A DNA stretch of 64,000 nucleotides, from the NCBI GenBank assembly GCA_003117195.1, contig BDSI01000147.1:124001-188000 (forward strand), in the 5' to 3' direction. Shown piece by piece: positions 1 to 16,392 of this stretch. The stretch is from Eudorina sp. 2006-703-Eu-15. Lineage: Eukaryota; Chlorophyta; Chlorophyceae; Chlamydomonadales; Volvocaceae. A program made the position numbers and the translations under genes. The notes beneath the pieces were generated by a model that made no database searches, was not told the DNA's origin, and worked only from the letters and a program-made list of their open reading frames with translations. Each line of letters starts with the position of its first letter. Positions within the stretch are counted from its first letter, which is position 1.

Positions 1-1320
1 TCACATCGCTCGACTGCAAGGCAGTACACCTGTATGACCCGCCGTTTCCTCCATCCTGAAGTTAACAAAACGTTCCTCGCATTTTTGCGTATCTAATATT
101 ATAACGGCGCGGCTCTGGCTGAACTGTGCGTTCATGTTGCGATTCATCGTCTTTCATGTTCTGAACTTGCTGTCCGCGTCACTTCTGTACATTGTTTTTA
201 CACCACTGCGATTGATTTTAAATTCCCTTCTGGATGCTTCTCAGTTGCATGCCTTTCGGAACTGCCTTGACGTCATGGTAAGCCCGCTTTGCTCGTCATC
301 ACATTCTTCAACCGTCCTTCTGCAGCGCTGCGCACCTCTTGTTACGTGACAACAATTACGGTGTTTTGAGATAAGCGGTGTGCATCATAAGCAACTTCCT
401 GCCGACTTGCCACACATCGCTCGACTGCAAGGCAGTACACCATTATGGTCAGTTGCTTCCCCCTTCTTTAACGAGCAAAGCATTGATTGCATTATTCCTT
501 ATCTAACAATATAACGGTGCGGCCCGGGCTGAACTGCGCGTTCATGTTGCGATTCATCGTCTTTCGTTCATGTTCCGACATTGCTTTAAGTTGCTCTCCG
601 CATCAGTACTGTGATTTGTTTTAACACAACTAGCATTCCTTTTCAATTTCCGTCTTTACGCTTTTCAGTCGCATGCGTTTCTTACCTCTCTTAACGTCAT
701 CACCTGTCGGCCTCTTCGTGACATCCTTCAACCGTCTTTTTCAGGCGCTGCGCACCTCTTTTTACGTGACAGCAGTTACGGTGTTGTTAGATGATGTTTC
801 AGTGCGGTGTGCTTGATAAGATAGGCTTGCCGCTCTTTTCCTTGTGCGGATCGGGCTCCGCGATTCGCAACTCACTTTCCGACGTTAATCTCCGCACCAC
901 TGTGAAATGTCTGTGCAGCACTACGTAGGAACCCTTTAGCATACTTACTATTAGCGTCGCGGCTCGGGATAACACGTCCACTCTTCCTTTCGTCATCCAC
1001 TTTCCAGCCGCTTGCACGCCTCGCTCCAACACTCTTCCACTCTTCCAATAAACGGCCTGTTCAAACCCACAATCCTACATTATCATGGCAGCTTGCTTCC
1101 CATCGTCATGATGGGGCACCACAACGATGAATTGCAAGCTGCCATGATACTGTACCTGCCTCATGCAAGTGCATTCTCATGCATGTGTACTATACCTTCT
1201 TGCAGAGTCTCAGAATCATGCACATCCTTCCTTCAGCTGCTATGTGGGTTCTCATGTCTGCTTTCCTTTCATGTCTGCCATGTGGCTCTTCTCTATCCAT
1301 CACAGCACTCACTCGTCATG
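1..1320. repeat. Array unit, 3' part only (cut by window start)
   Basis: This is the tail of a roughly 2-kb array unit, entered inside its first internal sub-repeat. Two internal copies of the word CTCGACTGCAAGGCAGTACACC-like sequence (about 13 and 423) and two copies of the ATAACGGYGCGGC block (about 102 and 510) show the internal duplication typical of A and B bodies. It ends with the 69-bp foldback at 1081-1149. Small open frames here also occur in other frames and in every other unit, so no gene is called. Confidence 0.9.
1081..1149. repeat. 69-bp foldback, representative copy (unit type A/B)
   Basis: The outer arm TATCATGGCAGCTTGC pairs perfectly with the arm ending at 1149. Inside it CATCGT pairs with ACGATG, separated from the outer stem by a 4-base internal loop on each side. 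The same structure precedes nearly every junction by about 170-240 bp. Confidence 0.85.
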
Positions 1321-3376
1321 CCAGGGGGGGTCGACAGGGGGGGTTCCCCCCATGTCCATTAAGGGGGGGTGCGGGGGGCATAGCCCCCCGCGAAACCCCT
1401 TCTCCATCCCTGGATAGTCTGTCTAATGGGGCGGGGGCTGTTATTATTATTAGTATTATTATTATTGCCCCCGCCTCTTATATACTCGCTACAATCTGGA
1501 CGAGCAATCTCTGTACGGCACGCGCCCCGAAACCATGCGCCGCCGAATCGGAATCCATTCGTAGATACATACCTGCTTCCGATACTGTCGCGATTTTCGT
1601 AGATTCCTTTGCGATACTCTCGCGAGCACCGCTCGCTCTCTGATCCCTGTTCGCTGCAAAATTAATATATGCTTCTGCCTAGTGCTGATGCTGATGACAT
1701 TCATGGCTATTCCGCTGATTACGCAGATTCATTGGCTGCGCATTTACGTTTGCATGACGTTGTCCTGCCCATTCTTCGGCGCATTCATCGTTGCTCACTT
1801 CCCACTGCCAAGAAAATGACGTCACGTTTCGCGCAGCACGTTTGGTGCTGTGTCGTTTGTCGTGAGGTCGGTGAACGAGGGAATGAAATCACTCGTCGCA
1901 GCTCTCTTTGGTTCGGCCGTCGTTTTGTCAAGCCCGCCGCGCACCTAGCTCTCTATTAATGATGAACGTATTAATTTCGTTCCCGAAAGCTAATGGTAAG
2001 CCTACAGGCTGCAGCCATATTAGATTCCAGCTTCCTCACGAGTTGCCTCATCACATCGCTCGACTGCACGGCAGTACACCTGTATGACCCGCCATTTCCT
2101 CCATTCTGAAGTTAACAAGACGTTCCTCGCAATTGTGCCTATCTAATCTTATAACGGCGCGGCTCTGGCTGAACTGTGCGTTCATGTTGCGATTCATCGT
2201 CTTTCATGTTCTGAACTTGCTGTCCGCGTCACTTCTGTAAATGGTTTTTACACCACTGCGATTGATTTTAAATTCCCTTCTGGATGCTTCTCAGTTGCAT
2301 GCGTTTCGGAACTGCCTTAACGTCATGGTAAGCCCGCTTTGCTCGTCATCACATTCTTCAACCGTCGTTCTGCAGCGCTGCGCACCTCTTGTTACGTGAC
2401 AACAATGTTACGGTGTTTTGAGATAAAATTTCATCGCGGTGTGCATCATAAGCAGCTTCGTCCCGACTTGCCACACATCGCTCGACTGCAACGCAGTACA
2501 CCATTATGGTCAGTTGCTTCCCCCTTCTTTAACGAGCAAAGCATTTATTGCATTGTTCCTTGTCTAACAATATAACGGTGCGGCCCGGGCTGAACTGCGT
2601 GTTCATGTTGCGATCAATCGTATTTCGTTCATGTTCCGACATTGCTGTAAGTTGCTCTCCGCATCAGTCCTGTGATTTGTTTTAACACCACTAGCATTCC
2701 TTTTCAATTTCCTTCTTTACGCTTTTCAGTCGCATGCGTTTCTGACCTCTCTTAACGTCATCACCTGCCGGCCTCTTCGTGACATCCTTCAACCGTCATT
2801 TTCAGGCGCTGCGCACCTCTTCTTACGTGACAGCAATTACGGTGTTGTTAGATGATGTTTCAGTGCGGTGTGCTTGTGATAAGGTAGGCTTGCCGCTCTT
2901 TTCCTTGTGCGGATCGGGCTCCACGATTCACGGACGTTAATGTCCGCACCACTGTGAAATGTCTTTACAGCACTACGTAGGAACCCTTTAGCATACTTCC
3001 TTACTTTTAGCGTCGCGGCTCGGGATAACACGTCCACTCTTCGTTTCGTCATCCACTTGCCAACCGCTTGCACGCCTCACTCCAACACTCTTCCACTCTT
3101 CCAATAAACGGCCTGTTCAAACCCACAATCCTACATTATCATGGCAGCTTGCTTCCCATCGTCATGATGGGCCACCACAACGATGAATTGCAAGCTGCCA
3201 TGATACTGTACCTGCCTCATGCAAGTGCATTCTCATGCATGTGTACTATACCTGCTTGCAGAGTCTCATAATCATGCACATCCTTCCTTCAGCTGCTATG
3301 TGAGTTCTCATGTCTGCTTTCCTTTCATGTCTGCCATGTGCCTCTTCTCTATCCATCACAGCAATGACTCGTCATG
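1321..3376. repeat. Array unit 1, type A body
   Basis: A 2,056-bp unit. It starts with the G-tract module, followed by the TTA-loop hairpin at 1430-1475. The body begins with the type A sequence (CTACAATCTGGACGAGC), which units 3, 9, 16, 19 and 23 share. The rest resembles B units: two internal sub-repeats, then the foldback region and the common lead-in to the next junction. No gene is seen. Confidence 0.9.
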
Positions 3377-5420
3377 CCAGGGGGGGTCGACAGGGGGGGT
3401 TCCCCCCATGTCCATTAAGGGGGGGTGCGGGGGGCATAGCCCCCCGCGGAACCCCTCTTCATCCCTGGATAGTCTTTCTAATGGGGCGGGGGCTGTTATT
3501 ATTATTAGTATTGTTATTATTGCCCCCGCCTCCTATATACTCGCTACAAAATCTTCATCTCGCTCGTACAACACACATCTCTGTGTACTGCACGCGCCCC
3601 GAAACCTCTCTTCCGAGACCTGTTTAGGAAAGCAGCTTCGCTACATTCCAACCGTCGTGATTCGTAGATTCCTGCTTCCGATACCTCTCCTTATTACGAT
3701 ACCAGTAGTTCTGCTATAGTCCTTTCCGATACTACTCTCGCTCGCACCGCTCGCTTCCTGTTCCTTGGTTGCTGAAATATGAGTATGCTTCTGCTTAGTG
3801 CTGATGATTATTATGGCATTCATGGCTATTCCACTGATTCATTCGCCGCCGCGCGTTTGCGAGTACTGCTGATGACCTGAGACTGTCGTGTCCATTCTTC
3901 GTTTGCTGAGGTCGGTGAACGAGGGATTTCAATCCCTCGTTCACCGTTCGTCGCAGCTCACTTTGGTTCGGCCGTCGTTTTGTCAAGCCGCACACCTAGC
4001 TCTGTATTAATGATGAACGTATTAATTTCGTTCCCGAAAGCTAATGGTAAGCCTACAGGCTGCAGCCATATTACATTCCAGCTTCCTCACGACTTGCCTC
4101 ACATCGCTCGACTGCAAGGCAGTACACCTGTATGACCCGCCGTTTCCTCCATCCTGAAGTTAACAAAACGTTCCTCGCATTTTTGCGTATCTAATATTAT
4201 AACGGCGCGGCTCTGGCTGAACTGTGCGTTCATGTTGCGATTCATCGTCTTTCATGTTCTGAACTTGCTGTCCGCGTCACTTCTGTAAATTGTTTTTACA
4301 CCACTGCGATTGATTTTAAATTCCCTTCTGGTTGCTTCTCAGTTGCATGCCTTTCGGAACTGCCTTGACGTCATGGTAAGCCCGCTTTGCTCGTCATCAC
4401 ATTCTTCAACCGTCGTTCTGCAGCGCTGCGCACCTCTTGTTACGTGACAACAATTACGGTGTTTTGAGATAAAATTTCATCGCGGTGTGCATCATAAGCA
4501 ACTTCCTCCCGACTTGCCACACATCGCTCGACTGCAAGGCAGTACACCATTATGGTCAGTTGCTTCCCCCTTCTTTAACGAGCAAAGCATTTATTGCATT
4601 ATTCCTTATCTAACAATATAACGGTGCGGCCCGGGCTGAACTGCGCGTTCATGTTGCGATTCATCGTATTTCGTTCATGTTCCGACATTGCTTTAAGTTG
4701 CTCTCCGCATCAGTACTGTGATTTGTTTTAACACAACTAGCATTCCTTTTCAATTTCCGTCTTTACGCTTTTCAGTCGCATGCGTTTCTTACCTCTCTTA
4801 ACGTCATCACCTGTCGGCCTCTTCGTGACATCCTTCAACCGTCATTTTCAGGCGCTGCGCACCTCTTTTTACGTGACAGCAATTACGGTGTTGTTAGATG
4901 ATGTTTCAGTGCGGTGTGCTTGATAAGGTAGGCTTGCCGCTCTTTTCCTTGTGCGGATCGGGCTCCGCGATTCGCGGACGTTAATGTCCGCACCACTGTG
5001 AAATGTCTTTACAGCACTACGTAGGAACCCTTTAGCATACTTCCTTACTTTTAGCGTCGCGGCTCGGGATAACACGTCCACTCTTCGTTTCGTCATCCAC
5101 TTGCCAACCGCTTGCACGCCTCACTCCAACACTCTTCCACTCTTCCAATAAACGGCCTGTTCAAACCCACAATCCTACATTATCATGGCAGCTTGCTTCC
5201 CATCGTCATGATGGGGCACCACAACGATGAATTGCAAGCTGCCATGATACTGTACCTGCCTCATGCAAGTGCATTCTCATGCATGTGTACTATACCTGCT
5301 TGCAGAGTCTCATAATCATGCACATCCTTCCTTCAGCTGCTATGTGAGTTCTCATGTCTGCTTTCCTTTCATGTCTGCCATGTGCCTCTTCTCTATCCAT
5401 CACAGCACTGACTCGTCATG
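3377..5420. repeat. Array unit 2, type B body
   Basis: A 2,044-bp unit with its hairpin at 3485-3530. The body starts with the type B sequence (CTACAAAATCTTCATCTCGC). It carries a perfect 34-bp palindrome at 3913-3946 that no other unit has. No gene is seen. Confidence 0.9.
3913..3946. repeat. Perfect 34-bp palindrome private to unit 2
   Basis: A 16-base arm (CGGTGAACGAGGGATT), a TC spacer, then the exact reverse complement of the arm. In other B units the arm is followed by GAAATCGTTCGTCGC. Here a reverse-complement copy of the arm replaces a few bases before the normal sequence resumes. That pattern fits a single template switch during replication. Confidence 0.9.
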
Positions 5421-7477
5421 CCAGGGGGGGTCGACAGGGGGGGTTCCCCCCATGTCCATTAAGGGGGGGTGCGGGGGGCATAGCCCCCCCGCGGAACCCC
5501 TCTTCATCCCTGGATAGTCTTTCTAATGGGGCGGGGGCTGTTATTATTATTAGTATTGTTATTATTGCCCCCGCCTTTTATATACTCGCTACAATCTGGA
5601 CGAGCAATCTCGGTACAGCACACGCCCCGAAACCATGCGCCGCCGAATGGGATCCCATTCGTACATACATACCTCTGCTTCCGATACCTGCTTCCGATAC
5701 TGTCGCGATTTTCGTAGATTCCTTTGCGATACTCTAGCGAGCACCGCTCGCTCTCTGATCCCTGTTCGCTGCAAAATTAATATATGCTTCTGCCTAGTGC
5801 TGATGCTGATGACCTTCATGGCTATTCCGCTGATTACGCAGATTCATTGGCTGCGCGTTTGCATGACGTTGTCCTGCCCATTCTTCGGCGCATTCATCGT
5901 TGCTCACTTCCCACTGCCAAGAAAATGACGTCACGTTTCGCGCAGCACGTTTGGTGCTGTGTCGTTTGTCGTGAGGTCGGTGAACGAGGGAATGAAATCG
6001 CTCGTCGCAGCTCTCTTTGGTTCGGCCGTCGTCTTGTCAAGCCCGCCGCGCACCTAGCTCTCTATTAATGATGAACGTATTAATTTCGTTCCCGAAAGCT
6101 AATGGTAAGCCTACAGGCTGCAGCCATATTAGATTCCAGCTTCCTCACGACTTGCCTCACATCGCTCGACTGCAAGGCAGTACACCTGCATGACCCGCCG
6201 TTTCCTCCATTCTGAAGTTAACAAAACGTTCCTCGCATTTTTGCCTATCTAATCTTATAACGGCGCGGTTCTGGCTCAACTGTGCGTTCATGTTGCGATT
6301 CATCGTCTTTCATGTTCTGAACTTGCTGTCCGCGTCACTTCTGTAAATTGTTTTTACACCACTGCGATTGATTTTAAATTCCCTTCTGGATGCTTCTCAG
6401 TTGCATGCGTTTCGGAACTGCCTTAACGTCATGGTAAGCCCGCTTTGCTCGTCATCACATTCTTCAACCGTCGTTCTGCAGCGCTGTGCACCTCTTGTTA
6501 CGTGACAACAATGTTACGGTGTTTTGAGATAAAATTTCATCGCGGTGTGCATCATAAGCAGCTTCGTCCCGACTTGCCACACATCGCTCGACTGCAAGGC
6601 AGTACACCATTATGGTCAGTTGCTTCCCCCTTCTTTAACGAGCAAAGCATTGATTGCATTGTTCCTTATCTAACAATATAACGGTGCGGCCCGGGCTGAA
6701 CTGCGCGTTCATGTTGCGATCAATCGTATTTCGTTCATGTTCCGACATTGCTTTAAGTTGCTCTCCGCATCAGTCCTGTGATTTGTTTTAACACCACTGG
6801 CATTCCTTTTCAATTCCCTTCTTTACGCTTTTCAGTCGCATGCGTTTCTGACCTCTCTTAACGTCATCACCTGCCGGCCTCTTCGTGACATCCTTCAACC
6901 GTCATTTTCAGGCGCTGCGCACCTCTTTTTACGTGACAGCAATTACGGTGTTGTTAGATGATGTTTCAGTGCGGTGTGCTTGTGATAAGGTAGGCTTGCC
7001 GCTCTTTTCCTCGTGCGGATCGGGCGAATCGCGGACTTTAATGTCCGCACCACTGTGAAATGTCTTTACAGCACTACGTAGGAACCCTTTAGCATACTTC
7101 CTTACTTTTAGCGTCGCGGCTCGGGATAACACGTCCACTCTTCGTTTCGTCATCCACTTTCCAACCGCTTGCACGCCTCACTCCAACACTCTTCCACTCT
7201 TCCAATAAACGGCCTGTTCAAACCCACAATCCTACATTATCATGGCAGCTTGCTTCCCATCGTCATGATGGGCCACCACAATGATGAATTGCAAGCTGCC
7301 ATGATACTGTACCTGCCTCATGCAAGTGCATTCTCATGCATGTGTACTATACCTGCTTGCAGAGTCTCAGAATCATGCACATCCTTCCTTCAGCTGCTAT
7401 GTGAGTTCTCATGTCTGCTTTCCTTTCATGTCTGCCATGTGCCTCTTCTCTATCCATCACAGCAATGACTCGTCATG
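5421..7477. repeat. Array unit 3, type A body
   Basis: A 2,057-bp unit with its hairpin at 5530-5575. The type A body is close to units 9 and 19, including the shared GACGTCACGTTTCGCGC segment absent from B bodies (unit 19 lacks a few bases of it). No gene is seen. Confidence 0.9.
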
Positions 7478-9845
7478 CCAGGGGGGGTCGACAGGGGGGG
7501 TTCCCCCCATGTCCATTAAGGGGGGGTGCGGGGGGCATAGCCCCCCGCGGAACCCCTCTTCATCCCTGGATAGTCTTTCTAATGGGGCGGGGGCTGTTAT
7601 TATTATTAGTATTGTTATTATTGCCCCCGCCTCTTATATACTCGCTACGCAATCTTGACGAGCAAGTACATCTCGGTCGTACAGCACATCCAAGCCACAC
7701 ATCGCGAAGATCCTTCAGATGCGAGATGCTTGATGCACATGCCGAAACAAACGTCAGTAGTAGTAGTAGTAGTCTCGTTGTCATCTCGTTGTCAACCATT
7801 CCAGAACGCAAACCATCCGCTCCATTATCCGCAACGTTATCATCTATTTCCGTGCGCTTGCCAGCAGCACAATAAAGCAATACAACAACAACGCTCGTGA
7901 GCACCGCTCGCTTCCTTTTCGCTGCAAAATATGCTTCTGCCTAGTTCTGCTGATGATGACGTTCATTGCTATTGCGATAATTCATTATTATGACGATTCC
8001 GCTGAGTAGTATTCCATTCCGCTTGCGAGCAGACAGTGCAACGCTACGTTCACGAACACCGCGCGACGTTTGCTAGTTTTGACGACCACGTTGTCCTGCC
8101 CATTCTTCAGCGCATTCAACATTCGTCACGTACCACTGCCATAGACGCCACGTTGGTGCTGTGTCCTTTGCTGCTGAGGTCGGTGAACGGGTTCAAATCG
8201 CTCCTCGCTTTCCACTTTCGTTGCGCCGCCGTTTTGTGAAGCCGCGCAGCTCTCTATTAATGACCATACTATTTACCGCCCGAAAGCTGTTGGTATGCGT
8301 ACAGACTGCTGCCTTTTTACAGGCCAGCTTCCTGCCGAGTTGCCACACATCACTCGACTGCAAGGCAGTACACCTCTATGGCCCGCAGTTTTCTCCGTTC
8401 TTAACCTGACAACACGTCCATCACATTATTGCTTATTTCATATTATAACGGTGCGGCTTTGGCGCGCGGCTGAACTCATCGTTCATGTTGCGATTGATCG
8501 TATTTCATGCTCCCGCCGACATAGCTTCAAGTTGCTTTCCGCTTCACTACTGTCAATTTTTCTTACACCACTGGCATTCGTTTTAAATTTCCTTTTGGAT
8601 GCTTTTCAGTCGCAAGAGTTTCTTAACTCACTAAACGTCATGTTCCGACATTGCTTTAATAAGTCGCTGTTCGCATCAGTACTGGGGATTGTTTTTACAC
8701 CACTGGCATTCGTTTTAAATGCCTTTCTTGATGCTCATCAGTCGCACGCGTTTCTTACCGCACTTGACGTCATGTTACGTTACGTATCTGTGGCCCGCCG
8801 CTTCGTCAATTCGTCAACCGTCATTTTCAAGCGCTGCGGACCTCTTATTTCGTGACAGTCCATTCTTAAGTTATCAAAACGTTCCTCGCATTATTGCGTA
8901 TCTAATTTTATAACGGCGCGGCTTTGGCTGAACTGTGCGTTCATGTTGCGATTCATTACATTCATCGTCGTTCATGTTCCGAACTTGTTTTCCACTTCAG
9001 TACTGTTCATTGTCTTTATACCACTGGCATTCGTTTTAAATTGCGTTCTGGATGCTGTCCAGTCGCATGCGTTTTTTAGCTCGCTTAACGTGTTGCGACA
9101 TTGCTTAATAACTTCCTTTCCGCATCAGTACTGTGAATTCTTTGTACACCACAGGCATTCTTTTTAAATTCCCTTCTATGTGCTTATCAGTCGCATGCGT
9201 TTTTTTACCTCGCTTCACGTCATGTTACGTACTTGTGGCCCTGTTCGTCACATCCTCAACCGTCACTTTCAGGTCCTGCGCAGAACTGTTTACGTGGCTG
9301 AAATTACGGTGTTCTTTTATGATGTTTGGTTGCGGTAACGGTCTGCATGCTTCATAACGCCTGACGCTCTTTTTCTTGTGCGGAACGGCCTCCGTGATTC
9401 ACATTACTGTCCGCACAGCTGTGCAATTTCGGTGCAGCACGTATGAGCACTTTCGCATACTTCCGTATTTATAGCGTCACGGCTCGGGAGAACACGTCCA
9501 ACCGTCATCCACTTTCCAACCGCTTGGGCAACCTTGCTTGCATGCACGCCTCGTTAACACTCTTCTTATAATCGGGCTGTCCAAACCCACAACCGTGCAT
9601 TATCATGGCAGCTTGCATTTCATCATCGTGGTGGGTGATGCACCACAACGCTGAATTGCACATGCCATGATAGTGTACGTTCCTTACTGCACTGACTCCT
9701 TTTCATGTGCCTTACTGTGCCTGCTTGCACAGCCTCATCATCATGCACATCCTGCCGTCAGCTGCTATGTGGTTTTTGCTGTCCGATTTCCTTTCATGGC
9801 CGACATGTGCCTCTTCGTCGTCCATCACAGCACTGACTCGTCATG
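7478..9845. repeat. Array unit 4, type D body
   Basis: A 2,368-bp unit with its hairpin at 7586-7631. The type D body (CTACGCAATCTTGACGAGC) is shared only with unit 11, which matches nearly base for base at an offset near 14.36 kb. D bodies contain four copies of a nested sub-repeat around CACTGGCATTCGTTTTAAAT (about 8572, 8704, 9025 and 9152). They end with a distinct lead-in to the next junction and a shorter foldback. No gene is seen. Confidence 0.9.
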
Positions 9846-11891
9846 CCTGGGGGGGTCGACAGGGGGGGTTGCCCCCCTGTCCATTAAGGGGGGGTGCGGG
9901 GGGGCATAGCCCCCCGCGGAACCCCTTTTCATCCCTGGATAGTCTGTCTAATGGGGCGGGGGCTGTTATTATTATTAGTATTGTTATTATTGCCCCCGCC
10001 TCTTATATACTCGCTACAAAATCTTCATCTCGCTCGTACAACACACATCTCTGTGTACTGCACGCGCCCCGAAACCTCTTCCGAGACCTGTTTAGGAAAG
10101 CAGCTTCACTACATTCCAACCGTCGGGATTCTTCGTAGATTCCTGCTTCCGATACCTCTCCTTATTACGATACCAGTAGTTCTGCTATAGTCCTTTCCGA
10201 TACTACTCTCGCTCGCACCGCTCGCTTCCTGTTCCTTGGTTGCTGAAATATGAGTATGCTTCTGCTTAGTGCTGATGATTATTATGGCATTCATGGCTAT
10301 TCCACTGATTCATTCGCCGCCGCGCGTTTGCGAGTACTGCTGATGACCTGAGACTGTCCTGTCCATTCTTCGTTTGCTGAGGTCGGTGAACGAGGGATTG
10401 AAATCGTTCGTCGCAGCTCACTTTGGTTCGGCCGTCGTTTTGTCAAGCCGCGCACCTAGCTCTGTATTAATGATGAACGTATTAATTTCGTTCCCGAAAG
10501 CTAATGGTAAGCCTACAGGCTGCAGCCATATTACATTCCAGCTTCCTCACGACTTGCCTCACATCGCTCGACTGCAAGGCAGTACACCTGTATGACCCGC
10601 CGTTTCCTCCATCCTGAAGTTAACAAAACGTTCCTCGCATTTTTGCGTATCTAATATTATAACGGCGCGGCTCTGGCTGAACTGTGCGTTCATGTTGCGA
10701 TTCATCGTCTTTCATGATCTGAACTTGCTGTCCGCGTCCCTTCTGTACATTGTTTTTACACCACTGCGATTGATTTTAAATTCCCTTCTGGATGCTTCTC
10801 AGTTGCATGCCTTTTGGAACTGCCTTGACGTCATGGTAAGCCCGCTTTGCTCGTCATCACATTCTTCAACCGTCGTTCTGCAGCGCTGCGCACCTCTTGT
10901 TACGTGACAACAATTACGGTGTTTTGAGATAAAATTTCATCGCGGTGTGCATCATAAGCAACTTCCTCCCGACTTGCCACACATCGCTCGACTGCAAGGC
11001 AGTACACCATTATGGTCAGTTGCTTCCCCCTTCTTTAACGAGCAAAGCATTTATTGCATTATTCCTTATCTAACAATATAGCGCCGCTGCCCGGGCTGAA
11101 CTGCGCGTTCATGTTGCGATTCATCGTCTTTCGTTCATCTTCCGACATTGCTTTAAGTTGCTCTCCGCATCAGTACTGTGATTTGTTTTAACACAACTAG
11201 CATTCCTTTTCAATTTCCGTCTTTACGCTTCTCAGTCGCATGCGTTTCTTACCTCTCTTAACATCATCACCTGTCGGCCTCTTCGTGACATCCTTCAACC
11301 GTCATTTTCAGGCGCTGAGCACCTCTTTTTACGTGACAGCAGTTACGTTGTTGTTAGATGATGTTGCAGTGCGGTGTGCTTGATAAGGTAGGCTTGCCGC
11401 TCTTTTACTTGTGCGGATCGGGCTCCGCGATTCGCAACTCACTTTCCGACGTTAATGTCCGCACCACTGTGAAATGTCTGTGCAGCAATACGTAGGAACC
11501 CTTTAGCATACTTACTTACTTTTAGCGTCGCGGCTCGGGATAACACGTCCACTCTTCCTTTCGTCATCCACTTTCCAACCGCTTGCACGCCTCGCTCCAA
11601 CACTCTTCCACTCTTCCAATAAACGGCCTGTTCAAACCCACAATCCTACATTACCATGGCAGCTTGCTTCCCATCGGCATGATGGGGCACCACAACGATG
11701 AATTGCAAGCTGCCATGAGACTGTACCTGCCTCATGCAAGTGCATTCTCATGCATGTGTACTATACCTGCTTGCAGAGTCTCAGAATCATGCACATCCTT
11801 CCTTCAGCTGCTATGTGGTTTTTGCTGTCCGATTTCCTTTCATGGCCGACATGTGCCTCTTCGTCGTCCATCACAGCACTGACTCGTCATG
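9846..11891. repeat. Array unit 5, type B body
   Basis: A 2,046-bp type B unit with its hairpin at 9955-10000. The junction shows the small variants (CCTGG instead of CCAGG, TTGCCCCCC) seen after D bodies. No gene is seen. Confidence 0.9.
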
Positions 11892-12029
11892 CCAGGGGGG
11901 GTCGACAGGGGGGGTTCCCCCCATGTCCATTAAGGGGGGGTGCGGGGGGCATAGCCCCCCGCGAAACCCCTTCTCCATCCCTGGATAGTCTGTCTAATGG
12001 GGCGGGGGCTGTTATTATTATTAGTATTG

Positions 12030-12307
<278 letters not shown>

Positions 12308-12651
12308 GCCCCCGCCTCTTATAGGTTCGCTACACAAAATTGACGAGCTACTATTCCTCGTCGTACATCATCTCGTACGTAGTAGACCATTCCGGAACGC
12401 AAACCATCCGCTCCGCTCCATTATCCGCAACGTTATCATCTATTTCCGTGCGCTTGCCAGCAGCACAACAAAGCATTACAACAATAACGCTCGCGAGCAC
12501 CGCTCGCTTCCTTTTCGCTGCAAAATATGCTTCTGCCTAGTTATGCTGCGTGATGATGACATTCATTGCTATTGCGATGATTCATTCTTATGACGATTCC
12601 GCTGAGTAGTATTCCATTCCGCTTGCGAGCAGACAGTGCAACGCTACGTTC

Positions 12652-12679
12652 AGCAAACGCGTTCGTGAACGCGTTTGCT
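12652..12679. repeat. 28-bp palindrome in unit 6
   Basis: A 13-base arm (AGCAAACGCGTTC), GT, then its reverse complement. Units 11 and 22 have related but imperfect inverted sequence here, so unit 6 looks like a quasi-palindrome made perfect. Confidence 0.8.
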
Positions 12680-14036
12680 AGTTTTGACGACCACGTTGTC
12701 CTGCCCATTCTTCAGCGCATTCAACATTCGTCACGTACATACCACTGCCACAGACGCCACGTTGCTGCTGTGTCCTTTGCTGATGAGGTCGGTGAACGGG
12801 TTCAAATCGCTCCTCGCTTTCCACTTTCGTAGCGCCGCCGTTTTGCGAACGTAGCCGCGCAGCTCTCTAATAATGACCGTACTATTTACCGCCCGAAAGC
12901 TATTGGTATGCATACAGACTGCTGCCTTTTTACAGGCCAGCTTCCTGCCGAGTTGACACACATCGCTCGACTGCAAGGCAGTACACCTGTATGGCCCACA
13001 GTTTTCTCCGTTCTTAACCTAACAACACGTCCATCACAGTATTGCTTATTTCATATTATAACGGTGCGGCTTTGGCGGCTGAACTCATCGTTCATGTTGC
13101 GATTGATCGTATTATTTCATGTTCCCGCCCACATAGCTTCAAGTTGCTTTCCGCTTCACTACTGTCAATGGTTCTTACACCACTGGCATTCGTTTTAAAT
13201 TTCTTTCTGGATGCTTTTCAGTCGCATGAGTTTCTTAACTCACTCAACGTCATGTTCCGACATTGCTTTAATAAGTTGCTGTCCGCATCAGTACTGGGGA
13301 TTGTTTTTACACCACTGGCATTCGTTTGAAATGCCTTTCTGGATGCTTATCAGTCGCACGCGTTTCTTACCGCACTTAACGTCATGTTACGTACGGTATC
13401 TGTGGCCCGCCGCTTCGCCGCTTCGTCAAGTCCTCAACCGTCATTTTCAAGCGCTGCGGACCTCTTATTTCATGACAGTAATTAAGGTTTTGATATTCCA
13501 TCGCGGTGTGCTTCATAATGCTTGCCGCTCTTTTCCTTGTGCGGATGAGGCTCCATCCGCGATTCGCAACTCGTATCCAACGTTACTGTCCGAACGACTG
13601 TGTAATGTCTTTGCAGCACTACGCCTGACGCCTGTCGCATACTGCCTGATTGATAGTGTCGCAGCTCGGGATAACACGTCCACTCTTCGTTTTGTGAGTC
13701 ACCTTCCAACCACTTGTGAGCACTCCTCGCTAACACACTTCCAATGAACAAGCCCTCCAATCCCACAATCCTACATTATCATGGCAGCTTGCTTTCCATC
13801 GTCGTGGTGGGGCACCACAACGATGAATTGCAAACTGCCATGATACTGTACCTGCTGCCTTACCATCCATGCACTGCTGCCTATCATGTCTGCTGTTGCC
13901 TGACTGTGCCTGCATCCTCATTTAACATGCACATACATCTCTGCTTTCAGCTCCCATCCGATGGTGTTTGTATCCTTTCATGTCATCAGTCATTTCCTTC
14001 TTAGTACTTCATATATGACAGCACTGCCTTGTCATG

Positions 14037-16392
<2,356 letters not shown>

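Noticed and set aside
1012..1643. Recurring 60-220 aa frames present in nearly every 2-kb unit
   Set aside because: Several frames on both strands are equally open, small indels between units shift them, and none has a recognised domain. Their conservation follows from repeat duplication.
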